From positions 1 to 23,066 of the forward strand of contig CAIUAO010000110.1 of NCBI GenBank assembly GCA_903897155.1: DNA of 23,066 nt, read 5' to 3'. The notes below the pieces were generated by a model. The model was not told where the DNA came from and made no database searches. It was given only the letters and a program-made list of their open reading frames with translations. This document shows positions 15,568 through 23,066 of this stretch, in pieces. Made by a program: the position numbers and the translations under genes. How positions within the stretch are numbered: the first letter of the stretch is position 1; each line of letters opens with the position of its first letter. This DNA is from an uncultured Actinomycetes bacterium. Its GTDB lineage: Bacteria; Actinomycetota; Actinomycetes; Nanopelagicales; Nanopelagicaceae.

Positions 15568-15615
15568 TCTTTTCCGCGCGGGTGCTTGATGAGGAAAATC
15601 TAATAAGAGGTGGAC

Positions 15616-15621
15616 TAAGGT
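15616..15621 (+). promoter_or_regulatory. Candidate -10 of leaderless small membrane gene
   Basis: TAAGGT followed by seven bases and the ATG at 15629. No Shine-Dalgarno sequence is visible, which fits a leaderless or near-leaderless start. A clear -35 was not found. Confidence 0.45.
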
Positions 15622-15628
15622 TGGGCGT

Positions 15629-15856
15629 ATGTTCAGTGCTCTTAGCTCCTTGCATCAAGGTACCCAGATTCATGCGAGCTCTACCGCCTTTGCTGCCTTG
15701 ATCTGGTGGATTGTTCCTGTGATTGCCGTGACTATCGCTATTGGCTACGTGATTTGGACAACAAAGTTCAAAGAGAAGTTCGATAACGAGACAAATCGCT
15801 CAGTAGGAAGCTTTCAGAAATTTCAGAAGACACTGCGCCAGCCCCCGCCCGAGTAG
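15629..15856 (+). CDS. Small single-helix membrane protein
   Basis: A 75-residue protein with one transmembrane helix (about residues 18-43, AALIWWIVPVIAVTIAIGYV) followed by a basic, then polar tail that ends in PPPE. The positive residues after the helix (TTKFKEKF) put the C-terminus in the cytoplasm. I do not recognise the family. It ends nine bases before the UPF0182 gene and its stop codon lies within that gene's proposed -10, so the two are in one transcription unit or have closely nested promoters. Possible role as partner of the UPF0182 protein is inference from position. Confidence 0.72.
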   Translation: MFSALSSLHQGTQIHASSTAFAALIWWIVPVIAVTIAIGYVIWTTKFKEKFDNETNRSVGSFQKFQKTLRQPPPE

Positions 15857-15859
15857 AGT
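15854..15859 (+). promoter_or_regulatory. Candidate -10 of leaderless UPF0182 promoter
   Basis: TAGAGT, exactly six bases (TGGCCC) before the ATG at 15866. Its first three bases are the stop codon of the upstream small gene. No Shine-Dalgarno is present in front of the ATG. Confidence 0.45.
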
Positions 15860-15865
15860 TGGCCC

Positions 15866-18754
15866 ATGAGTTCATTTCAATTTCCAAATAACCCTTTCGG
15901 CAATGGAAGAACCCCTCGTCCGCCAAGAAGTGCTGGACCTGGCAAGCCAGGACCACTTGCATACACGCTCATCGCACTTGCCATCATCATTGGAATCTTG
16001 GTTTCCCTCACTGGTTTTTACACAGACCTTTTATGGTTCCGCTCTGTAAATTTCACAAAGGTATGGAGCACCACCCTTACAACAAAGATCGAACTCTTTT
16101 TTGCATTTGGTTTAGCCACTTCAGCAATTATCACGAGCAATATCTTTATTGCTTACAAAAGGCGCCCTATATACGTGCCTATTGCCGTAGAGCCAGATAA
16201 TTTTGAAAGATACCGGGGGCAGATTGACTCAGTAAAGCGTTATGTTCTTGCCGGCATTGGGATTGTCATTTTTTACTTTGCGGGCATGACTGGAACAAAG
16301 CTTTGGCAGATATGGCTGCCGTTTAAGAACTCAACAAACTTTGGCGTGAAAGATCCGCAATTTCATATGGACATTTCTTTCTTTGTCTTTCGCCTGCCAA
16401 TGTGGAAATCACTGATTTCTTGGGGAATCTCAACACTTGTTCTAACAATTCTTGCCACACTGGCTGTGCATTACCTCTACGGAGGAATTCGCCCTCAAGT
16501 ATCACAAGATCGCACAACTGTGACAGCGCGCGTGCAGCTCTCTGTGCTGCTGGGTGTACTCGTTTTGATCAAAGCAGCTGCTTATTGGTTTGATCGTTTT
16601 GATTTAGCACTTCACAAAGGAAGTTTGCTGACAGGACTTTCATTTACAGATGTGAATGCGGTCCTTCCTGCTAAAGCAATCTTGGCTGGAATCTCTGTTA
16701 TCTGCGCGCTACTTTTCTTTGCAAACATTATTCGCCGCTCATGGGTACTTCCATCTGCGGGAATCGCACTCCTTGTTATCTCTGCAGTTTTGATCGCCGG
16801 GGTATACCCAGCTGCGATTCAAACATTTACGGTAAAGCCAAGTGAATCTAATAAAGAAGCTCCGTACATTTCGCGCAATATTGCAGCGACTCAAGCGGCC
16901 TATGGGCTAACAAGTTCAACTGTAACCGTGAAAGAGTATCCAGCGGTTATCTCAGCTCAGCCTGGACAGTTCGCGAAAGATACTTCAAATATTGCTAATG
17001 CGCGCTTACTTGATCCCAATGTGTTGCCGGCAACCTTCCGCCAATTGCAACAGATCAAACCGTATTACACATTCCCAGATGCACTCGATGTTGATCGTTA
17101 TAACATTAAAGGCAAGAAGCAAGATATGGTCGTTGCAGTTCGTGAATTAAATATTGCAGGTAGCCCTGCGCAGAACTGGATTAATGATCATTTGGTTTAT
17201 ACCCATGGATTTGGATTTGTTGCTTCTCCTACAAATATTGTCGTTGCCGACGGAAAGCCAAGCTTTAGTGTCGGAAATATTCCTGCATCTAATGGTTTAG
17301 GTGTATTCCAACCCCGTATTTATTTTGGTGAAAATGTTCCCGGATATTCCATCGTTGGCGGAACAGCTAAGAGCACACCAACTGAACTCGACTATCCTGA
17401 TGACGCTCAAGCAACTGGGCAGCAGAACTACACCTACCAAGGTAGTGGCGGTGTTCCCATGGGGAGCCTCTTTGATCGCTTGCTCTTTGCTATCAAATAT
17501 AAAGATCAACAGATTCTCCTCTCAAATTTAATTAATAAAGATTCAAAGATTTTGTATAACCGCGCCCCAATGACCCGTGTCCAAAAAGCTGCACCTTGGT
17601 TGACCCTTGATGGAAATGAATATCCAGCAATTGTTGATGGACGTGTTGTTTGGATTATTGATGGTTATACGACAAGCGCCGGATATCCGTATTCAGCCGT
17701 TGTAAACATGGCAACCGCGAGCCAAAACTCCGTTACACAGAATGCAGCTTCTGTGCAGACTTTGCCAAATCAGAATATTAATTACATTCGCAACTCAGTG
17801 AAGGCAACAGTTGACGCATTTAGTGGTCAGGTAACTTTGTATCAATGGGATACAACAGACCCAGTATTGAAGACCTGGAGCAAGGCATACCCTGGAACAG
17901 TTCAGCCAAAGAGCGCTATTTCACCCGCACTTCTTCAACACATTCGCTATCCAGAAGGCATGTTTGAGATTCAGCGCAGCATCTTGGCGACCTATCACGT
18001 AAATAATGCAAGCGCGTATTACGGCGGACAAGATTTTTGGAGAGTTCCATCTGATCCATCATCTATTGGTGCTAACGCTGGAAACCAGCCACCCACCTAT
18101 CAAACAATGCAATTGCCAGGAACTACCTCAACAGCCTTTACATTGTCAGCTTCCTTTGTCCCACGTGGTGGAAGACAGAATCTGACTGCATTTGTTCAGG
18201 TTGATTCAGACCCTGGACCAAATTATGGAAAAATGACTGTTCTTGAACTACCACGTTCAACAAATATTTCAGGTCCATCTCAAGTTGCTTCAAACTTTGA
18301 GGCAAAACCTGATGTTGCCCAGACACTTTCGTTGCTGCGCCAAGGTGGTTCAGATGTTGTGCTTGGAAATATGTTAACTCTGCCTGTTGGTGGGGGACTT
18401 CTCTATGTTCAACCAGTTTATGTTCGCGCGACCTCAAACGCGTCTTCTTTTCCACTTTTACAAAAAGTTTTAGTCTCCTTCGGGGATCAAATTGGATTTG
18501 GAAATACACTTCAAGATGCTCTCAATCAAGTATTAGGCGGCTCATCTGGTGTTGTTATTAATAACAGCCCAACTGGCACAGGATCAACATCAACAGCTGG
18601 TTCAACATCACTTAAGCAAGCACTTGCAAATGCACAATCTGCACTTGCTGCTTCTAATCAAGCGCTTAAAAATGGTGATTTCACTGCATATGGACAAGCG
18701 CAAAATCAATTAAAGGCAGCAATTGCTGCTGCTATCGCTGCGCAAGGCAAATAA
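15866..18754 (+). CDS. UPF0182 family integral membrane protein
   Basis: A 962-residue protein of the actinobacterial UPF0182 (COG1615) family, of unknown function. A cytoplasmic Pro/Gly-rich N-terminus is followed by seven hydrophobic segments (near residues 31-58, 68-92, 115-137, 175-200, 212-235, 262-284 and 290-315). A large, mostly polar domain of about 550 residues then lies outside the membrane, if the helices are counted correctly. The C-terminus has a low-complexity Ser/Thr/Gly linker (near SSTGV..NNSPTGTGSTST) and a final Ala-rich helix with GDFTAYGQAQNQL, a recurrent C-terminal feature of the family. Length fits the family (about 950-1000). A mycobacterial member (Rv3193c, from memory) ends the same conserved block. 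Confidence 0.93.
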   Translation: MSSFQFPNNPFGNGRTPRPPRSAGPGKPGPLAYTLIALAIIIGILVSLTGFYTDLLWFRSVNFTKVWSTTLTTKIELFFAFGLATSAIITSNIFIAYKRRPIYVPIAVEPDNFERYRGQIDSVKRYVLAGIGIVIFYFAGMTGTKLWQIWLPFKNSTNFGVKDPQFHMDISFFVFRLPMWKSLISWGISTLVLTILATLAVHYLYGGIRPQVSQDRTTVTARVQLSVLLGVLVLIKAAAYWFDRFDLALHKGSLLTGLSFTDVNAVLPAKAILAGISVICALLFFANIIRRSWVLPSAGIALLVISAVLIAGVYPAAIQTFTVKPSESNKEAPYISRNIAATQAAYGLTSSTVTVKEYPAVISAQPGQFAKDTSNIANARLLDPNVLPATFRQLQQIKPYYTFPDALDVDRYNIKGKKQDMVVAVRELNIAGSPAQNWINDHLVYTHGFGFVASPTNIVVADGKPSFSVGNIPASNGLGVFQPRIYFGENVPGYSIVGGTAKSTPTELDYPDDAQATGQQNYTYQGSGGVPMGSLFDRLLFAIKYKDQQILLSNLINKDSKILYNRAPMTRVQKAAPWLTLDGNEYPAIVDGRVVWIIDGYTTSAGYPYSAVVNMATASQNSVTQNAASVQTLPNQNINYIRNSVKATVDAFSGQVTLYQWDTTDPVLKTWSKAYPGTVQPKSAISPALLQHIRYPEGMFEIQRSILATYHVNNASAYYGGQDFWRVPSDPSSIGANAGNQPPTYQTMQLPGTTSTAFTLSASFVPRGGRQNLTAFVQVDSDPGPNYGKMTVLELPRSTNISGPSQVASNFEAKPDVAQTLSLLRQGGSDVVLGNMLTLPVGGGLLYVQPVYVRATSNASSFPLLQKVLVSFGDQIGFGNTLQDALNQVLGGSSGVVINNSPTGTGSTSTAGSTSLKQALANAQSALAASNQALKNGDFTAYGQAQNQLKAAIAAAIAAQGK

Positions 18755-18774
18755 TTACCTCGTTTTGGGTAATT
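18753..18774. repeat. Inverted repeat after UPF0182 gene
   Basis: Perfect 7-base arms AATTACC and GGTAATT around an 8-base loop, beginning at the UPF0182 stop codon and overlapping the tRNA promoter -35. There is no T-run, so at best a weak terminator or an operator-like element. Confidence 0.35.
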
Positions 18775-18793
18775 GGGAGTTATCTCCTAAGAT
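18765..18793 (+). promoter_or_regulatory. Promoter of tRNA-fMet
   Basis: TTGGGT (-35, 18765-18770), a 17-base spacer and TAAGAT (-10, 18788-18793), with the tRNA starting 12 bases after the -10. Since pgl begins two bases after the tRNA, this promoter probably also drives pgl-gnd-zwf. Confidence 0.65.
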
Positions 18794-18804
18794 TGCACTA
18801 CCGA

Positions 18805-18878
18805 CGCGGGGTGGAGCAGCTCGGTAGCTCGCTGGGCTCATAACCCAGAGGTCATAGGTTCAAATCCTGTCCCCGCTA
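18805..18878 (+). tRNA. Initiator tRNA-fMet (CAT)
   Basis: A 74-base tRNA with anticodon CAT and no encoded CCA. Initiator marks: the first base pair is mismatched (C1 opposite U72 in CGCGGGG/CCCCGCT), and the anticodon stem has three G-C pairs next to the loop (CTGGG-CTCATAA-CCCAG). It closely resembles bacterial tRNA-fMet throughout (GTGGAGCAGC, GGTTCAAATCC). The pgl ATG follows after only two bases. Confidence 0.96.
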
Positions 18879-18880
18879 CT

Positions 18881-19606
18881 ATGAAATACCTTTACGACCC
18901 ATCTTCAGATGAGTTAATCGCATCATGTGCGGCAAGAACTGTAGATGCCATCGCCCATGCATGGCGTGAAGGCCGCAGAGCCCAGATAGTTGTTACGGGT
19001 GGTCGCACCGGATCTGCAAGTGCTAAAGCAATTGATATTGCATTATTTAGACTGATCCGCAATAACGAAAGTTTTGAAGGATGCGTTGTTCATATTTGGT
19101 TTAGTGATGAACGTTATGTTTCATCAGATAGTGATGAAAGAAATGACAAAGCACTGATCGAAGGATTCTCACTTTCAACAGCGCATTGTGTTTTTCACGT
19201 CGTTGATTTTGCAGGAAGTAATCCTGAACAAGAACTTGATGGAGCAGCGGCTAACTATGCCCGCGATATGGAGCTAGAAGTTGGTAGTAAGGCATTTGAT
19301 TCAGTCGTGCTCAGTATGGGTGAAGATGGCCACATCGCCTCATTGTTCCCAGGCAGGATTGATCCAGCTGAACCACGCTATGCGATTGGCATTTCAGGCT
19401 CACCCAAGCCTCCTGCTCTTCGAGTAAGTATTTCTCTCTCACGACTTGCCCATGCCAGTGCTATTTACATTTTTGGCTTAGGAGAAGGCAAAATAGGAGC
19501 ACTAGAGGCCGTTCAAAGTGGACCGGTGGGTTTGCTGGCAGCTAACTCAAAAAGCGCTCAGGTAATAATCATGACTGATCAATTAGTTAGTGGAGTTAAG
19601 CAATGA
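18881..19606 (+). CDS. pgl: 6-phosphogluconolactonase
   Basis: A 241-residue 6-phosphogluconolactonase of the NagB/DevB fold, hydrolysing 6-phosphogluconolactone in the oxidative pentose phosphate pathway. Family motifs: VVTGGRTG (phosphate-binding loop), VHIWFSDERYV, and LSMGEDGHIASLFPG with active-site H151. The start follows the tRNA-fMet by two bases; there is no room for a Shine-Dalgarno other than inside the tRNA, so the mRNA released by tRNA 3' processing would be almost leaderless. Its TGA overlaps the gnd ATG by four bases (ATGA), so gnd is translationally coupled. The next two genes encode the other two enzymes of the same pathway. Confidence 0.93.
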   Translation: MKYLYDPSSDELIASCAARTVDAIAHAWREGRRAQIVVTGGRTGSASAKAIDIALFRLIRNNESFEGCVVHIWFSDERYVSSDSDERNDKALIEGFSLSTAHCVFHVVDFAGSNPEQELDGAAANYARDMELEVGSKAFDSVVLSMGEDGHIASLFPGRIDPAEPRYAIGISGSPKPPALRVSISLSRLAHASAIYIFGLGEGKIGALEAVQSGPVGLLAANSKSAQVIIMTDQLVSGVKQ

Positions 19607-20622
19607 CGATTCAACTTACTGTAGTTGGCCTTGGTCGCATGGGCGCAAATATTGCGCGGCGTATTAAGTCTCATGGAACAGGTGATATCAATATCAGCGT
19701 TTTTGATGTGAATGCAGATACTGTTCAAGCAGTCGCCAAAGAAGGCTTCACGCCACTTTCATCTCTTGCTGATTTAGCAAAATACAACAACGATGCAAGC
19801 CCTCAATTTGTATGGGTCATGGTTCCTGCAGAAGTAACACAGCAAACTATTCATGACGTTGCCGAACATTTGGCTCCTGGATCAACAATTATTGATGGTG
19901 GAAATACTTTTTATCGTGACGATATTGCTAATGCCGCCTACCTAAAGACAAAGGGAATTAACTTTGTTGATATTGGAACAAGTGGCGGGGTGTATGGACT
20001 TGAACGTGGGTACTCACTCATGATTGGTGGGGATAAGAAGATTGTTGATCGCCTAGATCCAATTTTTAAAGCAATGGCTCCTGGAGTTGAATCTGCCCAG
20101 CGCACACCAGGCAAGTCTGGTCAGCCATCGCAATCTGAATATGGTTATTTGCACTGCGGTCCAGTTGGTTCAGGTCACTTCATAAAGATGGTTCACAACG
20201 GTATTGAATACGGCGCGATGGCCGCATATGCAGAAGGCCTCAATCTAATTCACGCAGCAAGTCAAGGAATTAAGCACCCAACGGCAGTAGGTGATCATGT
20301 TGAAACTAAATATGACTTTAATATGGCTGAAGTAACCGAAGTGTGGCGCCGCGGTTCAGTTGTTGCATCATGGCTACTTGATCTCACAACAACCGCATAC
20401 GCAGAAGATCCAGAACTAGCTAGCTATGAAGGTTCGGTTTCTGATTCAGGTGAAGGGCGTTGGACGGTGCAGACTGCAATCGATGCTGGAGTTCCAGCAC
20501 ATGTACTCAGCGCTTCTTTGATGGGCCGATTTACATCACGAGGTAATGATCTGTATGCAAATAAAGTACTTTCAGCAATGCGCAAAAAGTTTGGTGGCCA
20601 CCAAGAAGTGAAAAAGAAGTAA
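19603..20622 (+). CDS. gnd: 6-phosphogluconate dehydrogenase, decarboxylating (short form)
   Basis: A 339-residue short-form 6-phosphogluconate dehydrogenase giving ribulose 5-phosphate and CO2. Motifs: the Rossmann loop GLGRMGAN (9-16), substrate loop [19 protein letters not shown], catalytic [10 protein letters not shown], and C-terminal [15 protein letters not shown] with FGGH. The residue at the end of the second strand is D35 (SVFDVN); an acidic residue here generally favours NAD over NADP, so the enzyme may yield NADH. That is inference. It overlaps pgl by four bases and zwf by one (TAATG). Short forms are about 300-340 residues, against about 470 for the classical enzyme, so the length is normal. 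Confidence 0.95.
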   Translation: MTIQLTVVGLGRMGANIARRIKSHGTGDINISVFDVNADTVQAVAKEGFTPLSSLADLAKYNNDASPQFVWVMVPAEVTQQTIHDVAEHLAPGSTIIDGGNTFYRDDIANAAYLKTKGINFVDIGTSGGVYGLERGYSLMIGGDKKIVDRLDPIFKAMAPGVESAQRTPGKSGQPSQSEYGYLHCGPVGSGHFIKMVHNGIEYGAMAAYAEGLNLIHAASQGIKHPTAVGDHVETKYDFNMAEVTEVWRRGSVVASWLLDLTTTAYAEDPELASYEGSVSDSGEGRWTVQTAIDAGVPAHVLSASLMGRFTSRGNDLYANKVLSAMRKKFGGHQEVKKK

Positions 20623-22004
20623 TGGCGCGCAAAGCAAAACTTGAACCGGCAGATGCTCTTGTTCTTTTTGGCGCAACAGGTGATTTAGCAAAAAAGAAGC
20701 TATTCCCTGCTTTGTATAGCATGGCGCTTAATGACTCTCTTCATTGCGCAGTTTTTGGTGTTGCCTCAACCAAGTGGGATCACGAACAGTTCGTAGCTCA
20801 TGCCTTTGATGGAATTAAGGCAGTATTTCCAGATCCAGATGAAAAGATTTTGGCTGAACTCGATAAAGAATTCTCACTCATTATTGGAAGCTATGAAGAC
20901 TCAAAGCTTTATGAAGATATTGCAGAAGCACTTAAAGATAAGAAAAACCCGGTTATTTATCTGGCTATCCCACCATCTGCATTTAGTAACGTGACTAAAG
21001 GCCTAGCAGCAGTAGGTTTAACAGAGCGCATTCGCCTAGTTGTTGAAAAACCTTTTGGCCGTGACCTTAAATCAGCTATTAATCTGCAAGATGAACTTGA
21101 AGAAGTTCTTAGCGAAGATCGTATCTTTCGCATCGATCACTACCTTGGTAAAGAATCAGTCGAAGATATCTTGGTATTCCGCTTTGCTAACTCAATTTGG
21201 GAACCACTATGGAACCGCCGCTATATCAACAGTGTGCAGATTACAATGGCGGAAAATTTCGGCGTTGAAGGACGTGGAGGCTTCTATGATGGCGTTGGCG
21301 CAATCAGGGATGTGCTTCAAAACCACTTGCTCCAAGTACTCGCCCTCATCGCAATGGAGCCACCAGCAGATCTTTCATCGAACATCATGGAAGATGAGAA
21401 ACTCAAAGTCTTTCGCGCAATTGCCCCATTAAAGGCAGATGAAGTAATTCGGGGACAATACGTTGGCTACCTTGATGAAGCCGGAGTTGCTCCTGGATCT
21501 AAAACAGAGACATTTGCTGCTGCAGTTTTGAGAGTGGATAACTGGCGCTGGTCTGGTGTTCCGTTCTATCTTCGCACAGGAAAAAATCTATCTGAAACAA
21601 CACTTGAAGTAATTATTGAATTCAAGCACCCACCTCGCATGCTCTTTGGTGAGACACAATCTGGCGCACCTAATTTGCTGAGGTTCCGTCTTGGCAAAAA
21701 TGATGGTGTAGATATTGAATTGCAGGCAAAATCTCCAGGAGATCACTTATCTACTGAACCTGTAAAGCTCACTGTTAACTTCTCTGCTGCACTGGGTGAT
21801 CGCCAAGAAGCGTATGAGCGTTTATTGCGTGCTGCTATGGCTGGAGATCACATGCGATTTACTCGTATTGATTCAGTTCTTGAAACGTGGAGAATTGTGG
21901 AAGATGTTATTAATAACGAACCACATCTTTTGCCATATTTTAAAGGATCATGGGGACCTGAAGCTGCTGAGGAACTTACACCGGGCGGTTGGCTAGCCCT
22001 TTAA
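20622..22004 (+). CDS. zwf: Glucose-6-phosphate dehydrogenase
   Basis: A 460-residue glucose-6-phosphate 1-dehydrogenase, the first oxidative pentose phosphate enzyme. Motifs: coenzyme loop GATGDLAK (17-24), VEKPFGRDL, the substrate and catalytic motif RIDHYLGKE (170-178, H173 and K177), and [15 protein letters not shown]. It is slightly shorter than the typical 480-510 residues but ends in a normal family terminus. It starts inside the gnd stop codon (one-base overlap), forming pgl-gnd-zwf. The opcA gene that often accompanies actinobacterial zwf is not downstream; a convergent gene ends one base after zwf. Confidence 0.96.
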   Translation: MARKAKLEPADALVLFGATGDLAKKKLFPALYSMALNDSLHCAVFGVASTKWDHEQFVAHAFDGIKAVFPDPDEKILAELDKEFSLIIGSYEDSKLYEDIAEALKDKKNPVIYLAIPPSAFSNVTKGLAAVGLTERIRLVVEKPFGRDLKSAINLQDELEEVLSEDRIFRIDHYLGKESVEDILVFRFANSIWEPLWNRRYINSVQITMAENFGVEGRGGFYDGVGAIRDVLQNHLLQVLALIAMEPPADLSSNIMEDEKLKVFRAIAPLKADEVIRGQYVGYLDEAGVAPGSKTETFAAAVLRVDNWRWSGVPFYLRTGKNLSETTLEVIIEFKHPPRMLFGETQSGAPNLLRFRLGKNDGVDIELQAKSPGDHLSTEPVKLTVNFSAALGDRQEAYERLLRAAMAGDHMRFTRIDSVLETWRIVEDVINNEPHLLPYFKGSWGPEAAEELTPGGWLAL

Positions 22005-22005
22005 G

Positions 22006-22482
22006 TTATTTTATCTCTGAAGAGATAGTAAAAGCAGAATAAGCAATTCCATCAATTGCCACAATAAATATCTCACCTGATGCTTCAATTGTATCTGTAA
22101 TTTCCTGGTGAAATGGGACAGTTGCTTTAGAGATAACAGCTGGTGGGCCGATGAGAACAGCTGAGCTCTTATCACTATCTTGATGCTTCACCCTTGCCGC
22201 ATAACCTTGAGATGAACTATGGGTATATTCGGAAGAAGAAAGAGGCACGCCGCCGCGCTCTTGCAAGAAATCTTGAACAGCCTTACTTGCTACAGAATCT
22301 TCATTCATAATGACTGAGAAAATACATGAACAGACTAATTCCGTTGATAGTGCAGTGCCTACAGTATTGCCAAGTGGGTGGGTCACTAAGACAAAGTTAT
22401 CAACGTTAAATACTTGAACGAGTTCTCGTGGCGCCTCTTCAACTCTTTTGCTTTTTTTCTTACCAAACCATAAAAAGCGCAT
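22006..22482 (-). CDS. Small protein resembling a degenerate P-type ATPase N domain
   Basis: A 158-residue soluble protein with a basic N-terminus (GKKKSKR). I see no clear family, but its order resembles the part of P1B-type ATPases from the phosphorylation site to the end of the nucleotide-binding domain. Residues from NVDNFVLVTHPLGNTVG align in position with the DKTGT region but lack the aspartate. SKAVQDFLQERGG fits the HP-containing helix without the HP, QGYAARV fits the GxGV strand, and AVLIGPPAV with EIFIVAIDGIAYSAFTIS fits the closing strands. Without the aspartate and glycine motif it should not hydrolyse ATP. Its ATG overlaps the hisN stop by one base, so it is translated with hisN. 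Resemblance is by eye only. Confidence 0.7.
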   Translation of the reverse strand: MRFLWFGKKKSKRVEEAPRELVQVFNVDNFVLVTHPLGNTVGTALSTELVCSCIFSVIMNEDSVASKAVQDFLQERGGVPLSSSEYTHSSSQGYAARVKHQDSDKSSAVLIGPPAVISKATVPFHQEITDTIEASGEIFIVAIDGIAYSAFTISSEIK

Positions 22483-23066
22483 TAATTCAGCGCCTTGATA
22501 AGAGCCTCATGGAGATGGCCATTGCTTGTTACCGCGCTTGCTCCATGAACGCCATCTTTCCCATCAATACTTGTAAAGCGCCCGCCTGCTTCACGGACAA
22601 TGATGTCAATCGCTGCCACATCCCATAAGGCAAGTGATGGTTCAGCAGCAATATCTACTGCGCCTTCAGCTACAAGTACATGTGACCAGAAATCACCGTG
22701 CGCCCTTGTGCGCCAAATCTTCTCTTGTAATGCAAGCATCTTTTCTTTTCGACTGCCCCATCCGATGAGGTCTGAATATGACAGAGAGGCATCTTTAAGA
22801 TCTTTAACTTGAGACACGTGAATCTTTTTTGGCAAACTATCATTTTCAACAACAAAAGCGCCATGGCCAAGTGCTGCATACCAGCGGCGATAAAGAGCAG
22901 GCGCACTTACAACCCCAACTACTACTTCACCTTCTGGATTACATAAACCAATAAGAGTCGCCCATGTTGGCACACCACGCAAAAAGTTCTTAGTTCCATC
23001 AATCGGATCTATAACCCAGTAGTACTTGCCGCTATGAATATCTGCTGCGCCAAACTCTTCACCAAC
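22482..23066 (-). CDS. hisN: Histidinol-phosphatase HisN (inositol monophosphatase family), 5' end missing
   Basis: The C-terminal 194 residues of an IMPase-family phosphatase; the frame stays open to the window edge (TTG at 22982 is not the start). Metal-binding motifs visible: GEEFG, WVIDPIDGTKNF and WDVAAIDIIVREAGG. The segment RGVPTWATL...VSAPALYRRWYAALG and HGDFWSHVLVAEGAVDIAAEP closely match the mycobacterial HisN (Rv3137) I recall, rather than SuhB or CysQ. The reaction is histidinol phosphate to histidinol in histidine synthesis. The stop overlaps the start of the following small gene (TAATG), so the two share one mRNA. Substrate assignment rests on sequence resemblance. Confidence 0.88.
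   Translation of the reverse strand, partial: VGEEFGAADIHSGKYYWVIDPIDGTKNFLRGVPTWATLIGLCNPEGEVVVGVVSAPALYRRWYAALGHGAFVVENDSLPKKIHVSQVKDLKDASLSYSDLIGWGSRKEKMLALQEKIWRTRAHGDFWSHVLVAEGAVDIAAEPSLALWDVAAIDIIVREAGGRFTSIDGKDGVHGASAVTSNGHLHEALIKALN

Noticed and set aside
18771..18880. Elongator tRNA-Met or tRNA-Ile2 identity for the CAT tRNA
   Set aside because: The C1-U72 mismatch and three G-C pairs in the anticodon stem are initiator marks.
22012..22027. TATCTCT-GA-AGAGATA inverted repeat between zwf and the small minus-strand gene
   Set aside because: Only two bases between arms, lies within the coding end of the minus-strand gene, and no T-run follows on either strand, so not called a terminator.
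1..23066. Mobile element, prophage, CRISPR array or defence island
   Set aside because: No transposase, integrase, cas gene, phage gene or regularly spaced repeat was seen; the helicase-nuclease pair is the housekeeping AdnAB.

Overview
The window reads as an ordinary chromosomal stretch of a small-genome, low- to mid-GC actinobacterium. Base composition looks like the mid-40s per cent GC by eye. Genes are packed with overlaps of 1-20 bases, and several start codons sit 6-7 bases after a -10-like hexamer, as expected for leaderless mRNAs. Gene content (AdnA/AdnB, WhiB7, a Zincin_2/DUF2342 protein, UPF0182, actinobacterial HisN) is typically actinobacterial. The combination fits freshwater planktonic Actinobacteria of the acI/Nanopelagicales type, but that assignment is inference.

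Layout. 1-1451: 3' part of typA. 1487-7818: adnA-adnB, the actinobacterial double-strand-break helicase-nuclease. 7799-8578 (minus): an endonuclease/exonuclease/phosphatase family protein, convergent with adnB and divergent from nudC. 8607-11141: nudC followed with no gap by a UvrD2-type helicase that lacks the usual C-terminal extension. 11142-11886: a whiB7-type regulator with a complete 5' leader: promoter, Shine-Dalgarno-led upstream ORF, strong intrinsic terminator (attenuator), then a perfect Shine-Dalgarno and whiB7. 11883-15489 (minus): an RRE/E1-like (ThiF-type) protein, a 52-residue zinc-ribbon protein with its own terminator, a YgjP-like metallopeptidase, and a Zincin_2 family protein. 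15629-18754: a one-helix small membrane protein and a UPF0182 membrane protein. 18805-22004: initiator tRNA-fMet followed after 2 bases by pgl-gnd-zwf. 22006-23066 (minus): hisN (5' end beyond the window) coupled to a small protein resembling a degenerate P-type ATPase nucleotide-binding domain.

From memory, the block adnA-adnB / nudC / uvrD2 / whiB7 / ThiF-like / Zincin_2 / UPF0182 matches the order in Mycobacterium tuberculosis around Rv3202c-Rv3193c, so it is an old conserved neighbourhood rather than an island. No insertion sequence, phage gene, CRISPR array or rRNA was seen. The most interesting items are the whiB7 attenuator and its uORF, the orphan RRE/E1-like protein, the tRNA-fMet/pgl junction, DnaA-box-like 9-mers in intergenic DNA, and the pseudo-ATPase-like protein beside hisN.
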